A DNA stretch of 64,000 bases from Streptomyces sp. NBC_01217. Its GTDB lineage: Bacteria > Actinomycetota > Actinomycetes > Streptomycetales > Streptomycetaceae. Shown here one piece after another: positions 1 to 7,845 of the stretch; the stretch's first letter is position 1; each line of letters begins with the position of its first letter. The stretch lies in the NCBI RefSeq assembly GCF_035994185.1, contig NZ_CP108538.1, positions 6,239,501 through 6,303,500 of the forward strand, in the 5' to 3' direction. The translations under genes were made by a program, and so were the position numbers. A model generated the notes under the pieces. The model did no database searches and was not told the origin of the DNA. It saw only the letters and a list, made by a program, of their open reading frames with translations.

Positions 1-1442
1 AGCAGCAGCTCGCCCTCCCCGGCGAGCGCGGTGACGGTGACCCGGGCGCGGCCGGACCGGCCCGCCGCCGCTCCCCGCTGGGCGGGCACGGCTGCGGACC
101 CCGGCACCCCGGTCACCGCCTCGGAGGCGGCGTCCACCGCGTTGTCGATCAGATTGCCGAGGACCGTCACCAGGTCCCGCGGCGGCAGGGTCGCGGGCAG
201 GGCGCCGTCGTCGATCAGACTGTCCTCCGCGAGCACCAGCTCCACCCCCCGCTCGTTGGCCTGCGCCGCCTTGCCGAGCAGCAGCGCGGCCAGCACCGGT
301 TCGGCGACGGCGCCCACCACCCGGTCCGTGAGGGCCTGGGCCAGCTCCAGTTCGGCGGTGGCGAAACCCACCGCCTCCTGCGCCCGGCCCAGTTCGATCA
401 GCGAGACGACCGTGTGCAGCCGGTTCGCCGCCTCGTGCGCCTGCGAGCGCAGGGCCTGGGTGAACCCCCGCTCGGAGTCCAACTCACCGGACAGTGCCTG
501 CAGTTCCGTGTGATCGCGCAGCGTCACGACCGTACCGCGCTGCTCCCCGCCCACCACCGGACGGGTGTTGACGACGATCACCCGCTCCGCCGTCAGATGC
601 AGCTCGTCGACCCGCTCCTCGGAGGCGAGCAGCGCACCGGTCAGCGGCGCCGGCAGATCCAGCTCGTCGACCCTGCGCCCGACCGCACCGGCACCGAGAC
701 CGAGCAGCTCCCGGCCCGCGTCGTTGATCAGCGCGATCCTGCGCCGTCCGTCGAGCATCAGCAGCCCTTCGCGCACCGCGTGCAGCGTGGCCTGGTGGTA
801 GTCGTGCATCCGGCTCAGCTCGGCGGCGTTCATGCCGTGCGTGTGCCGCCGGAGCCGGGCGTTGATCACGTACGTGCCGATGCCGCCGAGGGCGAGGGCC
901 CCGCCCGCCGCCAGCCCCAGCGCCCCCAGCTGTGCCCGCACCTGCGAGGAGACCCGGTCGACCGTGATGCCCGCGCTGACCAGGCCGGTGATCCTGCCGC
1001 CGTCCCGGATCGGGGTGACGACCCGGATCGAGGGGCCGAGCGTGCCGGTGTACGTCTCCGTGAACGTCTCGCCGCGCAGCGCCCGCGCGGTGTGCCCGAG
1101 GAACTTCTCGCCGATCAGCCCGGCGTCCGGGTGCGTCCAGCGGATCCGGTCCGGGGACATGATCGTGACGAAGGCGATCCCGGTGTCCCTGCGGACCTTC
1201 TCCGCGTACGGCTGCAGCACGGCCGACGGGTCCGGGGTGCGGATCGCCTCCCGTACGGACGGGGAGTCGGCGATCGCCAGCGCCGCCGCCCTGACCTGCC
1301 GGGCCGCCGTCTCCTTCGCCTGTCCGCTGCCGGAGACGTACGCGAAGAACGCGCACCCCGCCACCACGGCCGCGACCAGCACCACCTGCATGGCGAAGAG
1401 CTGCCCTGCGAGGCTGCGGGGGCGGGTACGGGGGAGGCGCAT
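1..1442 (-). CDS. Sensor histidine kinase, CitA/DcuS type (3' end cut by window edge)
   Basis: This membrane sensor kinase starts at the ATG at 1442 and runs off the left edge. Reading the minus strand gives a first transmembrane helix at about residues 15-37, an extracytoplasmic PAS-like sensor (to about 170), a second helix (about 175-195), a cytoplasmic PAS domain, and a Spo0B-type dimerisation helix with the phospho-acceptor in RSQAHEAANRLHT near residue 332. The HATPase N-box NLIDNAVDAA is near residue 430, and the rest of the ATPase lies outside the window. This order is that of CitA/DcuS/DctS kinases sensing di- or tricarboxylates. The divergent neighbour is a C4-dicarboxylate carrier, so the kinase probably controls it. 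A cognate response regulator is expected just outside the left edge (inference). Confidence 0.9.
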   Translation of the reverse strand, partial: MRLPRTRPRSLAGQLFAMQVVLVAAVVAGCAFFAYVSGSGQAKETAARQVRAAALAIADSPSVREAIRTPDPSAVLQPYAEKVRRDTGIAFVTIMSPDRIRWTHPDAGLIGEKFLGHTARALRGETFTETYTGTLGPSIRVVTPIRDGGRITGLVSAGITVDRVSSQVRAQLGALGLAAGGALALGGIGTYVINARLRRHTHGMNAAELSRMHDYHQATLHAVREGLLMLDGRRRIALINDAGRELLGLGAGAVGRRVDELDLPAPLTGALLASEERVDELHLTAERVIVVNTRPVVGGEQRGTVVTLRDHTELQALSGELDSERGFTQALRSQAHEAANRLHTVVSLIELGRAQEAVGFATAELELAQALTDRVVGAVAEPVLAALLLGKAAQANERGVELVLAEDSLIDDGALPATLPPRDLVTVLGNLIDNAVDAASEAVTGVPGSAAVPAQRGAAAGRSGRARVTVTALAGEGELL

Positions 1443-1572
1443 GGCCCCAGTGTGCCTGGCCGAAAACATATGAACGAAATGCACGTAACGGTGACCGCCG
1501 TCACACGGGGCGAGATATTCGCCGGGACCCCCAGGGACGGGGGTCGGACAGAGCCGAGCCGAGGAGAACCCC

Positions 1573-2937
1573 ATGGGAGTGCCAACCGCCAGGCGGGACC
1601 GTACGCATTATCTGTATCTCGCCGTGATCGCGGCCGTGGGCCTCGGCATCCTCGTGGGCTTCGTGGCCCCGGACTTCGCCGTGGAGCTCAAGCCGATCGG
1701 TACCGGCTTCGTCAACCTCATCAAGATGATGATCTCGCCGATCATCTTCTGCACGATCGTGCTGGGCGTCGGATCGGTGCGCAAGGCCGCCAAGGTCGGC
1801 GCGGTCGGCGGCCTCGCCCTCGGCTACTTCCTCGTGATGTCGACCGTCGCGCTCGCCATCGGTCTGCTCGTCGGCAACATCCTGGAGCCCGGCTCGGGCC
1901 TCCACCTCACCGAGGCCGTGCGCGCCGCCGGTGAGAAGCAGGCGGCCGGTGCCAGCGAGTCCACCGTGGACTTCCTGCTCGGCATCATCCCGACGACGAT
2001 GGTCTCCGCCTTCACCGAGGGCGAGGTGCTGCAGACCCTGCTGATCGCCCTGCTCGCGGGCTTCGCCCTGCAGGCCATGGGCTCGGCCGGCGAACCGGTC
2101 CTGCGCGGCATCGGACACATCCAGCGCCTCGTCTTCCGCGTCCTCGCCATGATCATGTGGGCGGCCCCGGTCGGCGCCTTCGGCGCGATGGCCGCGGTGG
2201 TCGGCGAGACCGGCGTCGACGCGCTGAAGTCCCTCGCGATCATCATGGTCGGCTTCTACATCACCTGCGCGATCTTCGTCTTCGTGGTGCTCGGCACGAT
2301 CCTGCGGCTGGTCGCCGGTGTGAACCTGCTGCTCCTGCTGAAGTACCTGGGCCGCGAGTTCCTGCTGATCCTCTCCACCTCGTCGTCCGAGTCCGCGCTG
2401 CCGCGGCTGATCGCCAAGATGGAGCACCTCGGCGTCAGCAAGTCCGTCGCGGGCATCACCGTGCCGACCGGATACTCCTTCAACCTCGACGGCACCGCGA
2501 TCTACCTCACGATGTCCTCGCTCTTCATCGCCAACGCGATGGGTGACCCGCTGAGCGCCGGTGAGCAGATCTCCCTCCTGCTCTTCATGATCGTCGCCTC
2601 GAAGGGCGCGGCCGGAGTCACCGGCGCGGGCCTGGCCACCCTTGCGGGCGGCCTGCAGTCGCACCGCCCCGGCCTGGTCGACGGCGTCGGTCTGATCGTC
2701 GGCATCGACCGCTTCATGAGCGAGGCCCGAGCCCTGACGAACTTCGCGGGCAATGCGGTGGCCACCGTCCTGGTAGGCACCTGGACCAAGGAGATCGACA
2801 AGGAGCGGGTGGACCAGGTGCTGGCCGGCGCCATCCCGTTCGACGAGCAGATGCTCACCGACGAGGGCCCCACGGAGCCGTACGTCCCGGAGTCCAGGGA
2901 CGGCGACGGCGAGAAGGCCTCGCTGGCGAAGGCGTAA
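1573..2937 (+). CDS. dctA: C4-dicarboxylate transporter DctA (DAACS family)
   Basis: This 454-residue membrane protein has the glutamate/dicarboxylate:cation symporter fold. It has multiple hydrophobic helices, the serine-rich hairpin STSSSESALPRL (about 265-276) and the VPTGYSFNLDGTAIY segment (about 297-311), which in the family binds substrate and cations. The product would import succinate, fumarate or malate with protons or sodium. The ATG is preceded by GAGGAG with good spacing. It is divergent from the CitA/DcuS-type kinase with about 130 bp between, so regulation by that two-component system is likely. The C-terminal tail is short and acidic. Length and motifs are normal for DctA. Confidence 0.93.
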   Translation: MGVPTARRDRTHYLYLAVIAAVGLGILVGFVAPDFAVELKPIGTGFVNLIKMMISPIIFCTIVLGVGSVRKAAKVGAVGGLALGYFLVMSTVALAIGLLVGNILEPGSGLHLTEAVRAAGEKQAAGASESTVDFLLGIIPTTMVSAFTEGEVLQTLLIALLAGFALQAMGSAGEPVLRGIGHIQRLVFRVLAMIMWAAPVGAFGAMAAVVGETGVDALKSLAIIMVGFYITCAIFVFVVLGTILRLVAGVNLLLLLKYLGREFLLILSTSSSESALPRLIAKMEHLGVSKSVAGITVPTGYSFNLDGTAIYLTMSSLFIANAMGDPLSAGEQISLLLFMIVASKGAAGVTGAGLATLAGGLQSHRPGLVDGVGLIVGIDRFMSEARALTNFAGNAVATVLVGTWTKEIDKERVDQVLAGAIPFDEQMLTDEGPTEPYVPESRDGDGEKASLAKA

Positions 2938-2946
2938 CGAAGCTGG

Positions 2947-2985
2947 GTGTGCGGCCGGTACGGGACTCCCGTACCGGCCGCACAC
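2947..2985. terminator. Strong bidirectional hairpin terminator
   Basis: A perfect 18-bp inverted repeat (2947-2964 with 2968-2985, arm GTGTGCGGCCGGTACGGG) has a 3-nt loop. It lies between the converging dctA and GH16 genes. There is no U tract, as is common in Streptomyces. Confidence 0.8.
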
Positions 2986-3002
2986 GTATGTCAGCCGTGC
3001 GT

Positions 3003-4499
3003 TCAGCCGAACGGGATGTGGACGACCGACTGGTTGCCGACCCCGACCGTGCTGGAGCCGTTGCCGATGGCGTTCCAGATCTCCACCCTGACCTTGCCGT
3101 TCACCAGATTGCCCTGGCTCCCGGTCGAGGCCATGAGCCCCTTGCTCTGCGTGTAGTGCTCATAGCCGGGGACGGGGTCGGTGGGGAAGTAGTTGTACGT
3201 CTCCGTGCGGTCCCAGGTCCCGTCGCCCGTACGGTCGTAACTCACCCTCACCTGCTGCCCGTTGGCGACGGTCGTGCCCGCGTCGACGAACAGGTCGAAC
3301 TGGGTGGACCCGCCGTTGTACGTCCGGGTGATGCCGGAGGCGGTGAAGGTCTGCGGGCTGTGCGGGGTGCCGTCGTAGTTGGCGCCGTCCGCCGAGGCGA
3401 GGGTGACCGCCGAGCCGGACGCCTCTGCCGCCCCGAGACCGCCGCCGGAGCGGAGCGTGAGGTCGGCCGAGCCGGACGGCGGATCGGTCGGGTCCGGCGG
3501 GTCGGTCGGGTCGGTGCCGCCGCCCTTGGTCCAGACGCCGACGTAGTCGACGAGCATGGGACGGCCCGGGACGGTCTCCGCGGTGGGGGTGCTGCCGCCC
3601 AGCGCGTTGGGGAACGCGCCGCCGATCGCGAGGTTGAGCAGGATGAAGTACCCCGCGTGCTCGGTCATGTTGGCCCAGGTGCCGGCGTCCAGCTGGTTCT
3701 GGGACACGGAGTGGAACTGCTGCCCGTCCACGTACCAGCGCAGCGCGTTGGGAGTGACGGAGCGGTCCCACTCGAAGGTGTACGTGTGGAACTCCGACTG
3801 GCAACTGGCCCCGGGGCAGGCTCGGTTGCTGGCGATGCCGCTCGTCTCGTTGCACGGGCCGCCCGGGTTGACGCCGCAGTGCAGCACGCCCCAGACGGAG
3901 TTGATCCCGTTGACGTTCTCCATGATGTCGAACTCACCGATGCCCGGCCAGTTCCAGTAGTTGCCGCGGTACGGGGAGCCGAGCGCCCAGAACGCGGGCC
4001 AGTAGCCGAGGGCCGCGTTCCCCGTGACGTTCGGCATCTGGATCCGGCTCTCGATGCGCAGGGTGCCGCCCGCCGGGGCCTTGAAGTCGGAGCGTACGGT
4101 CTCGACCCGGCCCGAGGTCCAGTTGCCCGCGCCGTCCCGCAGCGGGGTGATCCGGAGGTTGCCGTTGCCGTCGAGGCTGAGGTTGTCGGGGTTGGCGGTG
4201 TAGTTCTGGATCTCACCCGTGCCCCAGTTCGCGGGGCCGCCCGGATAGGCGTGGCCGGTGTCGATCTGCCAGTTCGCGGCCGAGGGCAGGGAGCGGTCGG
4301 CGCCGTTGAAGTCATCGCTCCACTTCAGGTCCCAGCCGGGTGCCGGGGGGACGGCGCCGCGTGCGGATCCGGAACCGAGGACGGTGGCCAGTCCGGCCAG
4401 GACCAGGGCCATCACGGTCAGCGCGGCGAGTACGACGGTGCGTCTGTGGGGAGTGGAGTCAGTGGGGTGGGCGGTCAGGCGGATGCGGCTCGCGTTCAA
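3003..4499 (-). CDS. Secreted GH16 endo-beta-1,3-glucanase with C-terminal binding module
   Basis: This 498-residue exported laminarinase-type enzyme cleaves beta-1,3-glucans such as fungal wall or algal glucan. A basic N-terminus and hydrophobic helix (about 20-48) form the signal peptide. The GH16 domain covers about residues 55-325, with the catalytic motif GEFDIMEN (E189 nucleophile, D191, E194 acid/base). A Thr/Asp/Pro linker (about 328-345) leads to a C-terminal beta-rich module (about 347-498) resembling the CBM56-type glucan-binding modules of Streptomyces glucanases; that family assignment is tentative. Translation starts at a TTG (4499-4497) preceded by GGAGAGG; this start includes the whole signal peptide. 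A perfect 14-bp palindrome lies about 50 bp upstream, so repression by a LacI-family sugar sensor is likely. Confidence 0.9.
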   Translation of the reverse strand: MNASRIRLTAHPTDSTPHRRTVVLAALTVMALVLAGLATVLGSGSARGAVPPAPGWDLKWSDDFNGADRSLPSAANWQIDTGHAYPGGPANWGTGEIQNYTANPDNLSLDGNGNLRITPLRDGAGNWTSGRVETVRSDFKAPAGGTLRIESRIQMPNVTGNAALGYWPAFWALGSPYRGNYWNWPGIGEFDIMENVNGINSVWGVLHCGVNPGGPCNETSGIASNRACPGASCQSEFHTYTFEWDRSVTPNALRWYVDGQQFHSVSQNQLDAGTWANMTEHAGYFILLNLAIGGAFPNALGGSTPTAETVPGRPMLVDYVGVWTKGGGTDPTDPPDPTDPPSGSADLTLRSGGGLGAAEASGSAVTLASADGANYDGTPHSPQTFTASGITRTYNGGSTQFDLFVDAGTTVANGQQVRVSYDRTGDGTWDRTETYNYFPTDPVPGYEHYTQSKGLMASTGSQGNLVNGKVRVEIWNAIGNGSSTVGVGNQSVVHIPFG

Positions 4500-4549
4500 G
4501 GAACACCTCTCCGGTGGGGGCGGGGGGAACGGGAACGAGGTACCGGTCT

Positions 4550-4563
4550 TGAGAGCGCTCTCA
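4550..4563. promoter_or_regulatory. LacI/CebR-like operator of the GH16 gene
   Basis: TGAGAGCGCTCTCA is a perfect 14-bp palindrome about 50 bp upstream of the TTG start. It resembles the CebR box TGGGAGCGCTCCCA used by Streptomyces LacI-family repressors of glucan and cellobiose genes, differing by one symmetric base. The binding protein is not encoded nearby, so the repressor identity is inference. Confidence 0.7.
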
Positions 4564-4669
4564 CGCTTTTTGTAGGTGCACGCGGGGAGGCCGTCAATGG
4601 CGCCACACTCTTAACTTCTTGAATGTAAAGGGCAGTTGGGGGAGGGCGGGAGAAAGAAGGACCCCGCAC

Positions 4670-4700
4670 TTGCCTTGACGTCCGCGTCAACGTCTACCGT
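4670..4700 (+). promoter_or_regulatory. MerR-type promoter with dyad in a 19-bp spacer
   Basis: A -35-like TTGCCT (4670-4675) and -10-like TACCGT (4695-4700) are 19 bp apart. The spacer region contains the dyad TTGACG-TCCG-CGTCAA (4675-4690). An over-long spacer with a central dyad is the hallmark of MerR-activated promoters. The -10 lies 7 nt before the ATG at 4708, so the mRNA is probably leaderless. Confidence 0.65.
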
Positions 4701-4707
4701 CGAAGAC

Positions 4708-5112
4708 ATGCGAATCGGGGAGCTGGCCGAGCGGGCCGGGACGACCACACGGACTCTGCGCTACTACGAGTCACGCGGACTGCTGTCCGCGCGCCGCGCC
4801 GGCAACGGCTACCGCGCGTACGACGAGGACGATCTGCGTCTCGTCCAGCAGATCCGGACCTTGCAGGACTTCGGCTTCGAGCTGGAGGAGACCCGCCCGT
4901 TCGTCGAGTGCCTGCGCGCCGGCCACCCGGCCGGTGACGCCTGCCCCGCCTCGCTGGCCGTCTACCGGCGCAAGCTCGGCGAGCTCGACTCGCTCATCGA
5001 GCAGCTCCGGGCGGTACGCGCCCAGGTGGGCACCCAGCTCGCGCGGGCCGAGCTGGAGGCCGGGGCGGAGCTTCCCGGCGGTCCGGAACCACGATGCGAA
5101 TTGGGAGGATGA
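4708..5112 (+). CDS. MerR-family transcriptional regulator
   Basis: This 134-residue regulator has an N-terminal winged helix-turn-helix (MRIGELAERAG, then TLRYYESRGLL, residues 1-70) and a C-terminal dimerisation coiled coil (about 80-118). An ATG exists in frame 72 nt upstream, but 4708 is chosen because family homology begins there and the -10 box sits just before it. Cysteines at 68, 79 and 130 could sense thiol stress or metal, but there is no clear metal-binding loop. The stop is 3 nt before the thioredoxin start, so the two are co-transcribed from an apparently autoregulated MerR-type promoter. The inducer is not readable from sequence; a redox signal is suggested by the partner. Confidence 0.88.
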   Translation: MRIGELAERAGTTTRTLRYYESRGLLSARRAGNGYRAYDEDDLRLVQQIRTLQDFGFELEETRPFVECLRAGHPAGDACPASLAVYRRKLGELDSLIEQLRAVRAQVGTQLARAELEAGAELPGGPEPRCELGG

Positions 5113-5115
5113 CAG

Positions 5116-5457
5116 ATGATTCATGCAGAGGGCGTGGCCGAGGTCACCGACACCACCTTCGATACGGAGGTGCTCGGGGCGGACCTTCCCGTGCTGGTCG
5201 AGTTCACCGCCGACTGGTGCGGCCCGTGCCGCCAGCTCGCCCCGGTGCTGAGCGCCGTCGCCGCCGAGGAGGCCGGGCGCATCAAGATCGTCCAGCTCGA
5301 CGTCGACAACAACCCGGCGATCGCGAGCCGGTACGCGGTGCTGTCGATGCCGACCCTGATGGTGTTCCGCTCCGGCGAACCCGTGAAGTCGATGGTCGGC
5401 GCCCGCCCCAAGCGCAGGCTGCTCCAGGAACTGGAGGACGTGTTCGAGCCGGTGTGA
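5116..5457 (+). CDS. trxA: Thioredoxin
   Basis: This 113-residue cytosolic disulfide reductase has the thioredoxin fold with the active site WCGPC (C35 and C38) and the conserved cis-proline region SMPTLMVF. It would be reduced by thioredoxin reductase and pass electrons to disulfide substrates. The ribosome site GGGAGGA lies in the last codons of the merR gene 3 nt upstream, so translation is probably coupled. Direct pairing with a cysteine-containing MerR regulator suggests an inducible thioredoxin rather than the housekeeping copy (inference). Confidence 0.93.
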   Translation: MIHAEGVAEVTDTTFDTEVLGADLPVLVEFTADWCGPCRQLAPVLSAVAAEEAGRIKIVQLDVDNNPAIASRYAVLSMPTLMVFRSGEPVKSMVGARPKRRLLQELEDVFEPV

Positions 5458-5554
5458 GGCGTGGGCGGGTCGTCGGCGAGGCCCCACCCGCGGTCCGACT
5501 GCGAGGTCCGATTGCCGCCAGCGTTCAACGGCGGCCCCCGCGATGCTCGGAGTC

Positions 5555-6295
5555 ATGAACCGACTCGAAGGAAAAGCGGCCCTGGTCACCGGCGGAAGCC
5601 GGGGCATCGGCGCTGCCGTGGCGCTGCGGCTGGCCGAAGAGGGCGCCGATGTGGCCCTGACGTACGAGACCGGCGCGGAGCGGGCCGCCGGGGTGGTGGC
5701 GCAGATCGAGGCGTCCGGCCGCCGGGCGCTGGCCATCCAGGCCGACAGCGCGGTCCCCGAGAGGCTGACCGCAGCGGTGGACGAGACCGCCGAGACGTTC
5801 GGCGGACTGGACATCCTGGTCAACAACGCCGGTGTCTTCCTCGTCGGCCCGCTTGAGGACATGGGGCCGGAGGAGATCGACCGCACCCTGGCGGTGAACG
5901 TCCGGGCGCCGTTCGTGGCGTCCCGGGCAGCGGCGCGTCATATGGGCCGGGGCGGCCGCATCGTCAGTATCGGCAGCAATGTGGCCGAGCGCGCGGTCTT
6001 CCCGGGCTTCGCCCTGTACGCGATGAGCAAGACGGCCCTCGCCGGGATGACCAAGGGCCTGGCCCGGGAGCTGGGCCCGCGCGCCATCACCGTCAACCTG
6101 GTGCACCCCGGTCCCACCGACACGGACGCCAACCCCGCCGACGGCCCCGACGCGGCGGTGATCGCCGGCTTCACCGCACTGGGCCGTTATGCGCAGGCGG
6201 CGGAGATCGCCGCCACCGTCGCCCATCTGGCAGGCACGGACGGTGGCTACATCACCGGAGCGGCCATCCACGTCGACGGAGGATTCACCGTCTGA
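5555..6295 (+). CDS. SDR-family oxidoreductase (FabG-like)
   Basis: This 246-residue classical short-chain dehydrogenase has the Rossmann motif TGGSRGIG (about 12-19), NNAG (about 90), a catalytic Ser in the IVSIGS strand and the YxxxK pair in YAMSK. It uses NAD(P)H to interconvert a ketone and an alcohol; the substrate is unknown. The second in-frame ATG (5555) is preferred over 5543 because GGAG lies about 6 nt upstream and the family N-terminus begins there. It follows trxA after a 97-bp gap, so linkage to that operon is uncertain. Confidence 0.88.
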   Translation: MNRLEGKAALVTGGSRGIGAAVALRLAEEGADVALTYETGAERAAGVVAQIEASGRRALAIQADSAVPERLTAAVDETAETFGGLDILVNNAGVFLVGPLEDMGPEEIDRTLAVNVRAPFVASRAAARHMGRGGRIVSIGSNVAERAVFPGFALYAMSKTALAGMTKGLARELGPRAITVNLVHPGPTDTDANPADGPDAAVIAGFTALGRYAQAAEIAATVAHLAGTDGGYITGAAIHVDGGFTV

Positions 6296-6366
6296 CGGCG
6301 AACTCGCCCGCGCCGTCCGGGCGGAGACCCGGCGCGAGAGGCGGGCGGGGTTGCCGGCGGCCGGCG

Positions 6367-7296
6367 TCAGGATCCGGTGCGGCCGATCGAGTCGAGGAGC
6401 TGGAGTTCTCTCTTCGTCAGCCGCAGTGCGCCTGCCCTCACGTTGTCGACGAGGTGTTCAGGGTTGCCTGTCCCCGGGATGGCCAGCACGTGGGCACCCT
6501 GTTGCAGGGTCCATGCCAGACGTATCTGCGCCGGAGAAACGCCGTGTGTGCGGGCGATGGCGGAGACATTGTCGTGCTCGGCATGGACAGCTCCTGCCGC
6601 GCGTCCCTGCCCGGCGACGGAGAAGAAGGGCACGAACGCGATGCCGTGTACGGCACATGCGCGGAGCATCCGATCACCGCTGGGCTCGTCGATGCTGTGG
6701 CGGTTCTGGACGCACACCACCGGTGCGATCGCCAGGGCTTGGGACAGGTGCTCGGGGCGGGCATCGGAGACACCGAGCTGACGGACGAGTCCGGCGTCCC
6801 GCAGCTCGGCGAGGGCCCCGAAGTGCTCGCTGATGGAGTCCTGGCCCATGATGCGCAGGTTGACCACATCGAGGTGGTCGCGGCCGAGTTGGCGCAGGTT
6901 CTCCTCGACCTGGCCGCGCAGTTGGTCGGGCCGCGCCGGAGTGGTCCACTCCCCGCAGGCGTCCCGTGCCGGGCCGACCTTGGTGGCGATGACGATGTTG
7001 CTCGGGTACGGCGCGAGGGCCGAGTTGATGAGTTCGTTGGCGGACCGTAGCCGGGAGAAGTAGAACGCCGCGGTGTCGATGTGATTGACGCCGAGTTCGA
7101 CGGCGCGACGCACCACGTGCATCGCCTGGCTGCGGTCGCTGGGGGAGCCGCGGTGGAAGGGAGCGCTGCCGGTCAGGCGCATGGCGCCGAAACCCATCCG
7201 GTTGACCTTGAGGTCTCCGAGCAGCCACGTGCCCGCCGCTGCCGCAGAGACCGTGCCCGACGTCATCTCGTCCATCAGCTCCATTCGATCGGCCAT
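6367..7296 (-). CDS. Aldo/keto reductase
   Basis: This TIM-barrel NADPH-dependent reductase is about 309 residues from the chosen ATG at 7296. Family signatures are GFGAMRLTG, the VNHIDTAAFY strand (catalytic Asp and Tyr), IVIATKVG (catalytic Lys) and a C-terminal NADP-binding segment IPGTGNPEHLVDN. The usual catalytic His of the LxxH motif is replaced in DVVNLRIMG, as in several actinobacterial relatives known to me. The frame stays open upstream to 7413, and further in-frame ATGs follow at 7284, 7275 and 7266, so the exact start is uncertain. It converges on the SDR gene. The substrate is unknown. Confidence 0.87.
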   Translation of the reverse strand: MADRMELMDEMTSGTVSAAAAGTWLLGDLKVNRMGFGAMRLTGSAPFHRGSPSDRSQAMHVVRRAVELGVNHIDTAAFYFSRLRSANELINSALAPYPSNIVIATKVGPARDACGEWTTPARPDQLRGQVEENLRQLGRDHLDVVNLRIMGQDSISEHFGALAELRDAGLVRQLGVSDARPEHLSQALAIAPVVCVQNRHSIDEPSGDRMLRACAVHGIAFVPFFSVAGQGRAAGAVHAEHDNVSAIARTHGVSPAQIRLAWTLQQGAHVLAIPGTGNPEHLVDNVRAGALRLTKRELQLLDSIGRTGS

Positions 7297-7457
7297 TGCC
7301 TCTCGGACGGCCCGAGGCTCGGCGGTCTTGGAGTATGCGCAGGTGGAGAGCGTGGCGGGAAGGCGTGGAGTGTGGGGGAATGTCACAGCGCGATCGGGAA
7401 CCCCGGGATACACACGGTGAGTTGTTACTGCCGACGCTTCCTTTGCCGCACCGTCGG

Positions 7458-7691
7458 TCAGATGGTCGACGTACCCGCAGGCTGCCGCTCCAGCGTTCTT
7501 CGTCGTCCCCGGCCGGCGTTACACGCAGTCCGAAGGCGTTCTCTGTGAGGGGCAGGACGTTTCTCGTTGTAGTACAGCGCGACAGCCTCCGTCCCGCGTG
7601 AGACCGGGGACAGGACCCTCTCGTCCAGCCCATGGCTGCCGTCCTGTCCCCACGCCCACGTCCACGCACTGTCGGTGCCGGTCGTCACCAC
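7458..7691 (-). pseudogene. Possible DUF6461-like gene fragment
   Basis: The 534 bp between the aldo/keto reductase start and the next gene contain a 77-codon minus-strand frame. Its middle, WAWGQDGS then LSPVSRGTEAVALYYNEK, resembles the conserved core I remember from DUF6461 proteins (W-x-x-NG, then a [SR]GTxxVxxxxN block). The flanks do not match and no ribosome site is seen. It is read as a decayed or truncated remnant; chance similarity is possible. No other gene is supported in this stretch. Confidence 0.35.
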
Positions 7692-7800
7692 CGGCTCGTA
7701 CTCGTCATGGCCGAGATGCCGTCACGCCGCACTGACACACTGAGGCGACCTGGATGCTTTCCTTTTGGTGGGTATCTGATAAATAAGTGGGTTCTTGGCG

Positions 7801-7845
7801 GGCGCATGCGCCGCGATGACCATGGTGCGTATGCCTACGCATACG
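7801..7845. promoter_or_regulatory. Two palindromes at the start of the imine-reductase-like gene
   Basis: GGCGCATGCGCC (7801-7812) is a perfect 12-bp palindrome. CGTATGC-CTAC-GCATACG (7828-7845) is a 7-bp inverted repeat overlapping the start codon. Either may be a repressor site or an mRNA hairpin controlling translation; no regulator gene is adjacent. Confidence 0.3.

Noticed and set aside
414..1934. 506-codon plus-strand open frame opposite the sensor kinase and into dctA
   Set aside because: It is antisense to a clear histidine kinase and reads Arg/Pro/Gly-rich nonsense, a typical high-GC shadow frame.
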